Source: Paramacrobiotus richtersi
Lineage: Eukaryota > Tardigrada > Eutardigrada > Parachela > Macrobiotidae
Direction of reading: 5' to 3'
DNA length: 24,202 bases
NCBI GenBank assembly: GCA_034698045.1
Contig: JAQGAU010000760.1
Location: 1-24,202 of the forward strand
Shown here: piece after piece, positions 1-9,656 of the stretch
How positions within the stretch are numbered: the first letter of the stretch is position 1
Layout: each line of letters begins with the position of its first letter
The notes under the pieces: generated by a model
Seen by the model: the letters and a program-made list of their open reading frames with translations, nothing else
What the model was told of the DNA's origin: nothing
The model's database searches: none
Program-made: the position numbers and the translations under genes

Positions 1-261
1 AGTGTAGAAATCATGCGTGGTAATGCTCAGTTGATCACGAGCACTGTTCCATGTCGTGCAGATTGGAACAAGTTTTTTATTTGAATGGATTGTATGTAGA
101 TATTTGTACGGCATCTGAGAATAAAGATTGTTAGCCACTATGATGCGACCTTGCAGATTAGACGGCGCAAAGCGGAAGGCATGTACAACAATTGGTCTGA
201 TTCCCCCGTCCGGTTTGATTCTTTGTAAAACGGTCTGATGCCCTGTGGCCAGTGATAAAAA

Positions 262-311
262 CTGAAATCCGGGTGGCCTCAAATTGATCTTTCCAGACAA
301 ACGGATTTCAG
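262..311. promoter_or_regulatory. Inverted repeat upstream of copy 1, conserved in the array
   Basis: Arms CTGAAATCCG (262-271) and CGGATTTCAG (302-311) are perfect inverted complements around a 30-base spacer. The spacer contains GGTGGCCTC and TTTCCAGACAAA. The same arrangement recurs ahead of copies 2 and 4, and as a half-site ahead of copy 3, always about 300-360 bp before the ATG. It could be a paired binding site or an RNA/DNA hairpin. The function is inferred only from conserved position. Confidence 0.5.
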
Positions 312-410
312 CCTATTGGAGGCAGCCTTGTCTAGTTGTGCTGTTCTTCAGCCGGCTTTTATGTATAGATATGTCTAGACAGCGTCTAGTCGTTTTGTGA
401 CGCCTACACA

Positions 411-460
411 GCGCTAATTTCCCGTACTGCAGTTCCGGATCAAACTTTACACACACACAC
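411..460 (+). promoter_or_regulatory. Putative core promoter of copy 1
   Basis: A block reading GCGCTAATTT, then TGCAGTTCCGG, then ACTTTACACAC is shared with the other three copies at nearly the same distance from the ATG (about 135 bp here). In copies 3 and 4 the last part reads TTTATAC, which is TATA-like. It ends in a short (AC)n run here. The promoter role is inferred from conservation and position. Confidence 0.4.
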
Positions 461-913
461 AAATATCGCAGATGTTTGGTCTATCCTCGACAAGAATCGT
501 CGAAATTCTGTATTACAGTACGCTTTAAGCGCTGCAACCACGGTATTTTTGCTTCAGTTTCAGTGTTTTGGTGGATTAACACAATGTTTCTCCTTGATAA
601 ATCCGTCTATCATTTGAGATCGGTATGTGTGTTGGGAAGCGACGGACGATTGCAACATGGCGCAGTTATCAACCTTACCGCCCAGGGTCTGATTATCGAT
701 TTCCATTGCCCGGGCAGGAGAGCAGAACTTTGCGAGTATGGAAAAATGTATGGCTATCATGTAATTGAGGTATTGGGCAAATACAGCAAATACAACGCTC
801 CAGGTGCTGCGTTTACTGAAGGCGGTGACGTAGTGGCTTTACTGCGAAACGATGCCAGTGATCCGTGGGTATGGCATTCGGGAACACTCATGGGTGTGGA
901 TAAGAATCAATCA

Positions 914-920
914 TACTGTA
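914..920. other. TACTGTA: probable Tc1/mariner excision footprint
   Basis: Copies 2 and 3 read TCATATGC here, encoding SYA. Copy 1 reads TCATACTGTATGC. The single TA has become TA-CTG-TA, a 5-bp gain. That is the form left when a Tc1-type element with CAG at its termini excises. It shifts the frame. Removing the five bases restores SYAVVQV, as in copy 2. Confidence 0.6.
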
Positions 921-1224
921 TGCAGTTGTGCAAGTCTCAGTCGGCAATCGGATTCTTAACGAGCTCGTTAGAGTTAACCAGATTCTTCTGGCACCTACAT
1001 CACCGATGGAGGAAAGAAAAATCATTCCTGGGGAATTTGTCATGCGAACCATGTCGTTTCCGACCGAAACTGACACAATGGGGCTCTTGGCTTTTCCCGG
1101 TTGGTGGCAGGAATTCTGTGAGGGTATTAATCCTCTTTTCGTTCCGATCAGTCTTATTGGTCAAACGTTGACATTTATTCAGCACCGCAGCCAAGTGGAA
1201 GTACTGATTGATACATTTTGCCTG

Positions 1225-1722
1225 GTAAGAATCCAAAGACTGCGGAAGTTGTCTATATCAGAGTGGTGCAAAGCTTTTCAAAAAACTATCGGGAAAACAA
1301 TAAAAATCCATACTGTAGCCCTGTTTACATAATGCAACCTATCGCTGGTTTTTTCGACAAGTTTCGATTTACGGTTTCTAGGATCATTTTACAGTGGCCA
1401 TTCAGCTATCGGCTATGTATAACGACAAAAATAATCAATTGAATTTTCTGTCCGCTGGATATTTCTCTACGAAATTCGTCACTCGTTTGTCATTTTTGTA
1501 TATGTGTTATGGCGTCCCGTCAGTACCAAAAAGTTCCATCATCGCCTGCATTTACATACATACATATTATGTAGTGGACGTGTTAGTAATTGGCCAACAA
1601 AGTCAGCGTCTGGTGGAGACCTTGTTGGGTTGATGGTGTCTAATGGGTCCTACGTCTAACACAACCGTAATCATACGTTTTAGCTTCGAAAGAGTTGGTC
1701 TGGAACATTTTCTGGCTTGCAG
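1225..1722 (+). other. Intron 1 of copy 1
   Basis: GTAAGA donor after a CTG codon and TTGCAG acceptor before GTTGCT, phase 0. The first part, to about 1420, is recognisably similar to the start of intron 1 in copies 2 and 3 (for example GTTTCTAGGATCATT). I see no additional gene in it. Confidence 0.7.
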
Positions 1723-2134
1723 GTTGCTTTCTCCGAGCACACTACGCGGATCGTTAAAAATCAACGCGCAGCGGAAGCAGAGCATTTTGGCACAGATCTG
1801 TCTGTGCCAGCTTGTCTGCATCTTGGCGCTGCCGCTTTTAACCATGCTGAAAACCAAACCAAAGAAGCACGGGGTGGCCTTCCGCTACCACTGGAGATGA
1901 TCATGAAAGTATTTGAACCGCTGGATAGCGCGGAACGGACCCGGTGTGGTCAGACCTGTAGACTGTGGCACACTCTTGTCACCAGGGAATACTCTTTCCA
2001 AGATATTATCGTGACATTACCAAAGCAGAAATCCCGTGGGAGTCTAAGAAAAACGGACTCTGACATTGTTGGTACTGACACATGGAAGTGTCTCACAAAG
2101 GGCACGAAATGGATCGTACTGCTATATGCGGAAG

Positions 2135-2142
2135 GAATACAG
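2135..2142 (+). repeat. Target-site duplication, left (GAATACAG)
   Basis: The eight bases GAATACAG immediately before the transposon are repeated immediately after it at 3574-3581. The uninterrupted copy 3 has a single AATACAG at the corresponding place, so this is a duplication made on insertion. Confidence 0.9.
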
Positions 2143-3573
2143 TAAGGACGGGCATTCCAATTCCATTCCAAATCCACGCGGATTTGGAATCCGCGGAATC
2201 CACGCATTCCAAGCAGGCCGTCTGTTGGAATGGTGGATTCCGCGGAATGCGCGTGGAAAATTTGGAATTCTATTTTTAGCTTGGAATTAGTGATATCTGG
2301 GTAAACTTAGGTGAAATCGTGCTGCGGAGGTCGCCGGCAGCTAACAGAGCTGCGCACAATAATTATTTGAGCCATGCGCCGTGTGAATATTTTACTTCCT
2401 ACCAGAAGATTACTGAAGATGTTGGTTCGCTTATAAGGTCATGCCCAGGCCGAACTGGTTTTTGCTGGTTTTTGTGTAATACTTTGCATTTACAGGAAAA
2501 GGCTGAAATCGTTTTAACGTAATGACATTGTGGAACACCAAAAGTGCATCAAGTTAACGCTTTTCCACATACAGCAATCTAATCTGACTATTGTCCATTC
2601 ACAGCGTAAGGTGCTTTTTCAATCAAAAAAGTCAAAATAGCTGCTTTCCCAAAAAGATTTTCTGCTGCGCCTAACAAAAAATTAAATGGCGTATTTCATC
2701 ACTTGCAGTAACAAGGGCTTCGTTTTTGACGCCCTTGCTAGAGGTCGCATATGGATGTTCTTTATTTCAGGCTAATAGAAAGAGTGCAGTGTTTATTGTT
2801 ATAACTGGACTTTTCCGATTCGCACAAATTTTTTTCGGGGTCAAACTAACTTGAAAATAAAACTGCTGTGACAAAGCTGGCCAAACGAGTGAAAGTTGCG
2901 TATATAGGTAAAGCTGGTAAACAATCGAACACGCTATATTTAATCAGATTGCTATGGAGTATGATTTTGTGTGGGGTGTCGAATATAAATTTCATTACAA
3001 GTTTTTTCAGTTACAAACTTGTAAGCCTCACACCGGGTGACATAGAGCGCCTCCTCCAGGCGGTGTGAATAATTCATAATTTTTATCAGATTGTAAGCTC
3101 GTTAAGTACGACTGTATCGAGCTGCGTATTCCTTGGACCTTGGCTAAAAGAAAACTGTAGAGTATTATTCCTATAAACTTTAACTCGGTAGCCGCAAAAG
3201 CCAGGCGGACCGGGGTCATCGCAAAATGGAGTCTGATGTTGTTGAGGTCCGATTAATTATTATTGGTTTTGATTGCACTTCCTTGTGCACTATGTGAATA
3301 CATAGGTATCGCATTTGTTTTTTAATAGCAGCTGCAGATTTCAGACCAAGTAAAGGCGTTTGCCTGTAGTGCATAGTCTGAATATGCGAATTATGAGTGT
3401 AAAGTTAATTAACTAATTAACTAAAGGCATATTCCAAGCAATTAAGCCTATTCCATGGAATAGAACGCATTCCACGGATTTCAAAGCAAATCCGTGGAAT
3501 CCAAGCTTGGAATTCCACGTTCCATTCCAAAATCCATTCCAAGGTGCCCCGCACCTTGGAATGCCCGTCCTTA
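2143..3573. mobile_element. Non-autonomous DNA transposon, probably hAT-like, inside exon 2
   Basis: The element is 1431 bp with perfect 18-bp terminal inverted repeats (TAAGGACGGGCATTCCAA at the left, its complement at the right) and an 8-bp target duplication, which fits the hAT superfamily. Both ends are packed with TTGGAAT/ATTCCAA words in both orientations, like subterminal transposase-binding repeats. A 14-bp stem hairpin sits at the right end (CCATTCCAAGGTGC and its partner). No frame inside exceeds about 75 codons and none resembles a transposase, so it must have been mobilised in trans. It interrupts the gene exactly between codons for GIQ and DIL. Its ends together with flanking G residues form splice-like signals. 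Confidence 0.85.
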
Positions 3574-3581
3574 GAATACAG
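3574..3581 (+). repeat. Target-site duplication, right (GAATACAG)
   Basis: Exact copy of 2135-2142 at the other end of the transposon. Coding sequence resumes in the original frame at 3582. Confidence 0.9.
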
Positions 3582-4525
3582 GACATTTTGTCTCTCCTGA
3601 AGCTAGTGTCTGTGCATACGCAAAACGTCAGTAAACTGAAGCTTGTGCTCTGGCGGTGTTCATGGTGTCGGTACTGGAATGTGAAAGACATGGTGAGCCC
3701 TTTGGTCCAGGCATGCCGCGATTCATCATTCGAGAGAATAGTGTGGGCGAACAGCCAGCTGCAATGCGAGATGTTTGGAATGATTATACCCCTGCAGGGG
3801 TCAGTAACTATCACGACGCCTAGCTCCGAGGCAGATCTGTGGGACTTGGTTGAGGCCCGGATGCAGGTGACTCAGAATGATGTGGAGGACGTATCACATT
3901 GGATCGTTGATGCCGAGGTCAAAGGGTATATTATCATGGTAACGCGCGGTTTTAATTTGCAAAGGCCAGAATACGATTCAATATTTTTTCTGCCTTTAGA
4001 AACGACAGCCTGAATCGTGGTTCTGATTCGCTGAATGATTAAGCACGTTTTGTTTCCAGGTGCTGGATATATTTCAGTCTCCAGATCCGCGTCCTGGGGC
4101 TTATTATCGCGCTCACAACTGGACTGCCGAAAATGTGCTGGCTGTGGAGGTGAGGAAGCTCTCCACCTTGACTCTAAGTGCATTACGCCACCAAATGGCA
4201 AAAGTGCGTATTGGGGATCTTCAGACAACGGAGGGAGGACCGGACAGCAACAATCACTAAATGTGTGACTGTGCTCTTTATATTGTTCTGCAGATGTTGC
4301 AGACAAACATTTTATCATAATAATAATATAGTACATGCGTTTATCTTACAATAATTTTTGGAATGGCAGTATTTCAGTACACAATTTGACTGTTTTTGAT
4401 AATGCTTAACTAGCTGTATGAATCACTAACTGTTGTAAAATTCGTAAAACACGTATTGGAGATCTATCCAGAACACGTGGATTACTGACATTTGTATTGC
4501 CTTCTCCCATTTCTAGTTTTACCAC

Positions 4526-4548
4526 AAATTACTGATAAACAGTAATTT
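4526..4548. repeat. Conserved 9-bp hairpin in 3' flank
   Basis: AAATTACTG and CAGTAATTT are perfect inverted complements around the loop ATAAA. A matching hairpin with an 8-bp stem lies at 20795-20815, downstream of copy 3, so it survived duplication. The function is unknown. Confidence 0.5.
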
Positions 4549-4697
4549 TTAATGTTTACTGCCTTGATCTAATCTAAAACGATCAATTTTGTTTTCCTAA
4601 TGGAATGTGTGTGCACACATGTGACATCATGGTACAGCAATAAAGATCTAAAACGATCGAGTTGATCGGTGCCCTGCATTTCGCAGGCTTACAGTAA

Positions 4698-4737
4698 ATA
4701 TATGTGTACATATATGTATAAATATATATATATATAC
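4698..4737. repeat. AT-rich microsatellite
   Basis: An alternating TATGTGTACATATATG...TATATATATAC tract, a simple-sequence repeat. Tandem dinucleotide slippage explains it. Confidence 0.8.
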
Positions 4738-4800
4738 ACCAATATAAGCGTGGTCCATCAATAAAACAAAGTCCTATAATAAAGTAACAGCTATATGTCA

Positions 4801-5613
4801 ACGAACTCCGGTGCATGTATCACCGGTTACTCCAAGGTTATATCAAGGTGTGAATCATATTATCATAGCAGCACAACAAACTGTACCTTTAATTTATGCA
4901 GTTTAAGCAGCGCTATGCAGCGAAAGTTGAATCCTACGCTTCTTTTGACAGCGCACAAAGGAAAGAATTTGATTACAGGGATGGTTTCACAGCATCTTAA
5001 GTTTAAAATTTCACACATCAACTCGCAACCAGCCCATGTCGAAACAGGGTCTTGCAAAATATTTTTGTATCCTTCTTCAGTAACCATTGTCTACTTCTTC
5101 GACTTAACAGGGTTTGTCTCATAAGTTAACGAACTTCGACAAAACTTACAATATGTTAAGTTTTACAGAGGATAATTTTTGAAACTATTGTAAGGATGAT
5201 AACGCCGCCAAGCGTAACCAAAGAGGAAATGCATCATCCGTATCAGGAACTATGAACGGAGCGCAAAAAATTCGAGAAAATACAGTCTTTTTAAAAATGA
5301 CTTCATTGTGTTTTACTTCTTTGTTAGATGTTGGTTAAGAAGTCAGAAGCAGGGTATAAGTCCTAGCAGGTTACAGAATATTGCGCTGGTTTTATTTCGA
5401 CCATGGTTGTCTGTTACAATTTTTATGGTGCTGACACTCGATGGTAACGCGTAAACTGATAATTCTGGTGTTTTGACATCAGAGTGATTCCAACAAAAAG
5501 CATTTTCATTAATTATGCGCTTACTCGACGTGCTCAAATTACACGAACAGCCCGAATGTTTCTCAACAACGTTGGCGAAAATCGTGTTATAGCTCCCAGG
5601 TACACAGGTCGAT
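4801..5613. other. No recognisable gene
   Basis: Frames of up to 109 codons occur, but none shows recognisable motifs, splice context or family similarity. I see no repeat or transposon ends here. Confidence 0.4.
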
Positions 5614-5775
5614 TTATCTGCGTTCTTGTAAGAGGCAGTCGTCCGGTCGCTGCAGAATGCCCACTCTGGAACTACACTCGTCCTGCTCGCATTTTATTCC
5701 ACAACAGGAGCAGTTGCTGCCCTTAACCGTGTCACATTTCCCAGCCGTGGGGACACAGAAGACTTGCGAATGTCC
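5614..5775 (-). CDS. Candidate terminal exon of a small cysteine-rich protein
   Basis: On the minus strand a 53-codon frame ends in TAA (5614-5616). It holds eight cysteines, seven of them within about 28 residues, spaced C-x6-C-x7-C-x-C-C-x3-C-x4-C, with a further cysteine near the end. Such spacing is typical of disulfide-rich secreted mini-proteins and recalls, without matching, inhibitor-cystine-knot peptides. There is no in-frame ATG. The frame is preceded by ...GATATAG, which can act as an AG acceptor, so it would be a last exon. I could not find a convincing signal-peptide exon upstream on this strand. Nothing shows whether it is a toxin, an antimicrobial peptide or a metal-binding protein. 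It may also be a chance frame. Confidence 0.3.
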   Translation of the reverse strand, partial: GHSQVFCVPTAGKCDTVKGSNCSCCGIKCEQDECSSRVGILQRPDDCLLQERR

Positions 5776-6720
5776 CTATATCATAGATGTACACAGATAA
5801 CGAGAATCGTTAGATGCCGGTAAAAACGTTCTATCCAAAAAGGTTCTTTTACAGGCCACAATCCACATTCAGCAAACAACAGTTGAAAATTTGAAAGATA
5901 TGTTGACTTTAGCACTCTGCAGACGTACAGAATAACAAGGCAGTACCGGTAAGTAACCGGAATAGCCCGAGTGTCTGACTGGCTACACCACTAGTTGCGA
6001 TAATTAACGAGCTGGTTATGACGCGAGCACTGCGCTTCGCTTCAACAATAGCCACTTGCGCACGTTGATGCAACAAGTATCGGCTCATCACCTTCTTGAC
6101 GCTTCTCACGTGGGTCAGCGGAAGCAAACGTCCCACAGGACATGCGCACAGAGCATGATACCGACGAGAAGTAGACTCAATAAGTAAAGCTGCATTATCC
6201 GAGCGAGAATTCACTTTCGCTAATAATTCTTAATAAGCGAATTGATTATTGTGATATCGCCAGACTGATACATTTCATGCAAAGTTGTTCGGATTTTATT
6301 ACACTCACAATCATGTTTGGCCACCATTCCAGAGCCTACTTTGCCGAACGCACTTATCCAGAAATTTCCCGAAGCAAACTCTGCACATCTGTGTGAAGTG
6401 GTTCGAAACATTTGTGTTCCTGTGTTAAGGTGGTGCTATCGTGCTGCCCTGCCTGTAAACGCATGCGACCGCTCAGATTCCTGTTAGAAATGAGCATCTA
6501 ACGACGTGCATCGTCCGCGAAACTTTGGAGTGCGCGTGGTGTGGTGGAAAAAAAGCCGAATTCTCGTCTACGTTTTTCTCGAAGACTTGTTTTACCTTCG
6601 TCGGAACCGCTGACGCGTCGATTTCATAAGTGGACTCCGTGCCATTGCTTTAGCGATGCCAAACATTCGTGAAGTGTTCGTCAGAAATAGTGGCGGAGTG
6701 ATGTTTATCGCCATCCGGAA
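5776..6720. other. No recognisable gene
   Basis: Minus-strand frames of 101 codons (5909-6214) and 63 codons (6220-6411) are open but match nothing I know and have no supporting signals. A missing first exon for the cysteine-rich frame at 5614-5775 could lie in this stretch, but I could not identify one. Confidence 0.35.
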
Positions 6721-6731
6721 GTGGCCTTGAC

Positions 6732-6764
6732 TGAGTCACGGTGTGTGTGTTTCAGGTATAAAAT
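6732..6764 (+). promoter_or_regulatory. AP-1-like site plus TATA box
   Basis: TGAGTCA (6732-6738), the bZIP/AP-1 consensus, is followed about 20 bp later by TATAAAAT (6757-6764). A start site near 6790 would leave a 5' leader of about 75 bases before the ATG at 6866. This is the best-formed core promoter in the window. Confidence 0.5.
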
Positions 6765-6865
6765 CGCAGGACAAAGCCTGTTACAATTAGCTGTGAATGG
6801 TTTTTGTTAAACTTCCCACTCTCGCTTCATTTTATTAGTGTGCTATTTTTAGTGCGTGGAGAATC

Positions 6866-6951
6866 ATGCATGCTGTATTCGTAACCGTCAGCCTACTCGT
6901 GGCTCTTTGCTCATCAACCTGCTCGGGTGCCCCATCTATACATTTTGATCC
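6866..6951 (+). CDS. Candidate first exon: signal peptide of a small secreted protein
   Basis: The ATG at 6866 opens a typical signal peptide: a short start, a hydrophobic core (VFVTVSLLVALCSS) and a small-residue cleavage region (TCSGA), followed by PSIHFDP. The exon ends in a strong donor, CC|GTAAGT (6952), giving a phase-2 intron. A TATA box and an AP-1-like site lie about 100-130 bp upstream. The mature protein must come from downstream exons. The best candidates are 8073-8115 and then 8970-9071. I do not recognise the protein. An alternative second exon beginning near 7894, after TTCGCAG, stays open for only 16 codons. Confidence 0.4.
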
Positions 6952-7513
6952 GTAAGTGTTTGCTTAGTAATATGCCAGCGTCAAAGTATGGCAGGTCAAA
7001 ATCTGTCTGCCTAGTATGCTTGTATGTTTTAAGGTCAGAATTTGATAGTCAATATTCACATCAAAATTTAGTCAAATGGTACCGTGTCTTGTTACATGGT
7101 ACCGTCTTTGGCAGCAATTCTGCTTGCTCTTTGGATAGCTATTCGTCATAGTTGGGGTTTTTTTCGGCCCTGACAAACTGACCGAGATAATCAGAAAGGA
7201 AAAACCGTTCTTCAGAAAATTATGCAGTTCCATAAACCTCCAACTGGAATGAGAAATATTGTTCCAGTTTCGAACAGTTTTCGACAAAAAATGTGAACCG
7301 TTTGTGTGGTATGTGTCGTACCTACAGAATGATAAGAAGATAACTTTTCGTGTAGCAATCTGTTTGATATTGCGTCCTATTGGGAACATCCTACAACCAC
7401 TGTCACCCCCACGGCAACTGACGGTAAGCAAGATTCCATATTCGTACAAGTTGATCCTCGCGGATCCACTTCGTAAACGAAACGACTTACGCATTTCGCC
7501 AGATACAGACTTA

Positions 7514-7676
7514 GGTTGGGTCTCGAATTCGAAGCGAATCCAGATACGGTACGTGGGCGTGGCTAAACGGAGATACGGTTCGCGAAGCAACCTCATGAGG
7601 TGTTTCGGCTCCGTATCTTCCGTTCGGCCGCGCCCGCGTACCGTATCTGGATTCGCTTCGAATTCGAGACAGACCC
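7514..7676. mobile_element. Fold-back MITE, Harbinger-like
   Basis: The element is 163 bp, and most of its length forms one hairpin. The left arm, TCTCGAATTCGAAGCGAATC and onward through CAGATACGGTACG, is matched by its complement on the right. The outer ends are GGTTGGGTC on the left and GGGTCTGTC on the right in complement, so they are diverged. It is flanked by TTA on both sides (7511-7513 and 7677-7679), a 3-bp duplication typical of PIF/Harbinger elements. It has no coding capacity. Long open frames spanning it on both strands are caused by its palindromic sequence. Confidence 0.7.
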
Positions 7677-8072
7677 TTACAGCTGAAATACGGTCAAGAT
7701 TAATATAATTCTTTGTTTGGTCGGCAGAAAGCGCTGTTTTATAATATAAGTCGCTAAAGTGCAAGCGGAAATTATGACTCAGACGAGCTGTCCAATTTAA
7801 AAACGAACGATTAAATTAAAGTCTGTCATGCAGACCTTGCGTAGTGGGACGAAGTGGAACACTGATTTCTCTTTAACTTTTACAGCTTTCACTGTTCGCA
7901 GCAATGAAGAGGAACCATTTCCGTGCACTGGATTTTTGTGTTACCTTTTTTGATTATACTGTGAACTGTAAACTGGCCGTCTGTGAGATTGTACAGCCGT
8001 AATGTTGTCTCGATGTCTCCCTGAAATGTCGTTTTGGTGATTAACAGCGGTATTGGGTATTGGTGTTTGCAG

Positions 8073-8115
8073 TTGCAGCGGTTACTTAACTACATGCGTT
8101 GCTCCAAATTGTAAC
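8073..8115 (+). CDS. Candidate second exon of the small secreted protein
   Basis: A 43-base exon between GTGTTTGCAG (acceptor) and AAC|GTAAGT (strong donor). Joined to the phase-2 donor at 6951 it stays open and reads CSGYLTTCVAPNCN, with three cysteines. The good acceptor, excellent donor and preserved frame support it, but such short exons arise by chance. The alternative acceptor six bases downstream would give a different frame. Confidence 0.3.
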
Positions 8116-8969
8116 GTAAGTACAATCATTTATGCCACCTCAGCCTTTTGTCCAATACTCAATGTTTCGCTGAATTCGATTACTCTTGCGTTCACGCATG
8201 TTTTCACGATCGAAAAGGTTTCAATTGTTCATTTTTGCATAAACAGCAGATCAGCATAGTTAGGCGTATAAGGAAGCGCTCCCATCGGTAATGCATACAC
8301 TGCTCTGCGGTATTTAAGGGGCGAGGCTAGTGATAACGGCCGGATGTCCAGCATTAAACCAAATGTAAAGGGGAAAAAGCGCGCAAATATACTGACCTAC
8401 AAGGTAACACTGACGCCATCTACTAATAACTGGTAGATACCCTAATAATAAGCAATGAACATTCATAACAATGAAAGCGTCGGTCATGACATTGTGTTTG
8501 ATCGCAACTCATAAGTTGCTTGCTACGAAAATTCGTTTACGTACTTGCGACGCTTTTTGGACTGAGGTGGTATTCGAACCTTTTCCAAATTGATCATGTC
8601 GTATCTCTAGTACAGTTTAATGATATTGAAAATGAATGTGGTGCACTGTACTGTAGCAGCGATCTCAGCAAATCACCTTTCATAAAACAAGTGTATGCAG
8701 TGCAATGTAATGACCTTAACGCCTAGCAACAGATACCACAGATCATTTAACAACCTGAAACATCTTGAGTGCTTGATTGCTCATGGAAATTTGGCGCAGC
8801 CATTGAACACTGTGGCCAGTGTTCCATTTCCAAATAGTTTAACGATCGTAGCCATTGCAAAATCTGCTTTTCTGGGTATTCCTACGAAGCGGCAGTTGTT
8901 GTCCAGTTCAGTATTTCTGTTGCAGTAAGATTTTTCTGGTTCATCCGAATCATGGTCTTAACATACCAG
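8116..8969. other. No recognisable gene (possible intron)
   Basis: If the small secreted-protein model is right, this is its second intron. Short open frames here (68-77 codons) show no recognisable content. No repeats were seen. Confidence 0.3.
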
Positions 8970-9071
8970 TGTCAGGACTCTGGAAGCAATACTGAAGCAC
9001 CTAGAGCACAATACGTTGTCAGCTTCCGCCGCTCGGAAAAGGTCCTCCGCTTTCCGGCATTTTTTGTCTGA
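8970..9071 (+). CDS. Candidate last exon of the small secreted protein
   Basis: After the acceptor ACATACCAG the phase-0 frame begins with a cysteine codon (CQDSGSN) and runs 33 codons to TGA at 9069-9071. It would complete a secreted protein of about 76 residues. Support is weak: one splice signal and an open frame, with no canonical AATAAA close downstream. Confidence 0.15.
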   Translation, partial: CQDSGSNTEAPRAQYVVSFRRSEKVLRFPAFFV

Positions 9072-9656
9072 AATTGAGTTTCCAAGGGGCCCGCATGTTT
9101 CTTGTTATGCTTCTTTTACCGGTCACACCAGTTGACTTTTACTGCTGCTACGAATTATCCACAGTCGCTGGACTGGTTGTCCAGTTGAAAAAAAGAACAG
9201 CGTAATCGCAATCTATTTTGCTGTGTACATGAAGTCGTTCGTGAATCCTGTGGTCCTGTTTACCCTGAACCCGAATTACCGGATTTTTTTACAAGCATTT
9301 CTTTAGACATGGGCGATGGGGTTGGAGACGAAACGCGATCGTCTTGGTTGAGGGCAGACCGATATAAAATATGAACTTGCTAGAACTGTTGATATCAGCC
9401 GTTAGACAAGAACGGCCGCCAGCCTGATCAATGGAAGCCGGACAATGCCGAGTTCTTCAACAGCTTCTTATTAAGTCTTGTTCTTGCCGGCGGAAGTCGC
9501 TGTTCGCTTGGTCTAAGATTTAACAGTTACGCAATGCAGCTAGTGCTCGACATTAGCGTCAGTAAGAATATGTGTTCGCGGTAATTTTGGTACTGTGCGA
9601 CTTAAAATTAGAGCGTCGATTTCTTTCGAATACTATAACATTGTGATCTGATTACT
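9072..9656. other. No recognisable gene
   Basis: No frame of useful length and no family similarity seen. GC-rich imperfect inverted segments occur around 9400-9500 (ACAAGAACGGCCG and a partial complement), but they are too weak to name. Confidence 0.35.

Larger units (their letters stand above)
584..4260 (+). pseudogene. Agenet-like/F-box family protein, copy 1 (disrupted)
   Basis: Three-exon gene. Exon 1 is 584-1224 (donor GTAAGA), exon 2 is 1723-2142 continued at 3582-3938 (donor GTAACG), and exon 3 is 4060-4260 (acceptor TTCCAG). All junctions are phase 0 and match the paralogs. Without its insertions it would encode about 537 residues. Exon 1 holds two Tudor/Agenet-like modules (about residues 12-55 and 82-137). 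Exon 2 holds the F-box-like motif (LPLPLE, then SAERTRCGQTCRLW), then a conserved region with LVLWRCSWCRYW and QACRDSSFE. Exon 3 has LSTLTLSALRHQM. Two lesions break it: five extra bases at 914-920 shift the frame in exon 1, and a 1431-bp transposon sits in exon 2. The start is the ATG shared with copies 2 and 3. The likely role, if any product is made, is a ubiquitin-ligase substrate adaptor. That is inferred from the F-box. Confidence 0.75.
4261..4800 (+). other. 3' flank of copy 1: shared duplication-unit DNA and AT-rich repeat
   Basis: No gene seen. The stretch to about 4690 resembles the 3' flanks of copies 2 and 3 in pieces, such as TGGAATGGCAGTATTTCAGT shared with copy 2, and GATCGGTGCCCTGCATTTCG shared with copy 3. 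AATAAA hexamers at 4639 and about 4759 are possible poly(A) signals, though they lie far from the stop codon. An alternating AT/GT microsatellite occupies about 4698-4737. Confidence 0.5.

Noticed and set aside
1225-2142. Intron 1 of the family as an old copy of the introner-like transposon, since it also begins GTAAGG
   Set aside because: The acceptor side is TTGCAG, not CCTTAG. No target duplication or ATTCCAA subterminal words are present, and GTAAGG is a common donor.
4717-4737. TATA-like sequence at 4717-4737 as a promoter
   Set aside because: It is part of an AT microsatellite with no gene positioned downstream.
5909-6214. 101-codon minus-strand frame
   Set aside because: It matches no domain I know, has a composition typical of random open sequence, and no promoter or splice signals favour it.
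7072-7764. 230-codon minus-strand frame, with a 149-codon plus-strand frame opposite
   Set aside because: Both run through the fold-back MITE, whose inverted arms keep both strands open. No family motif, splice context or codon pattern supports either.
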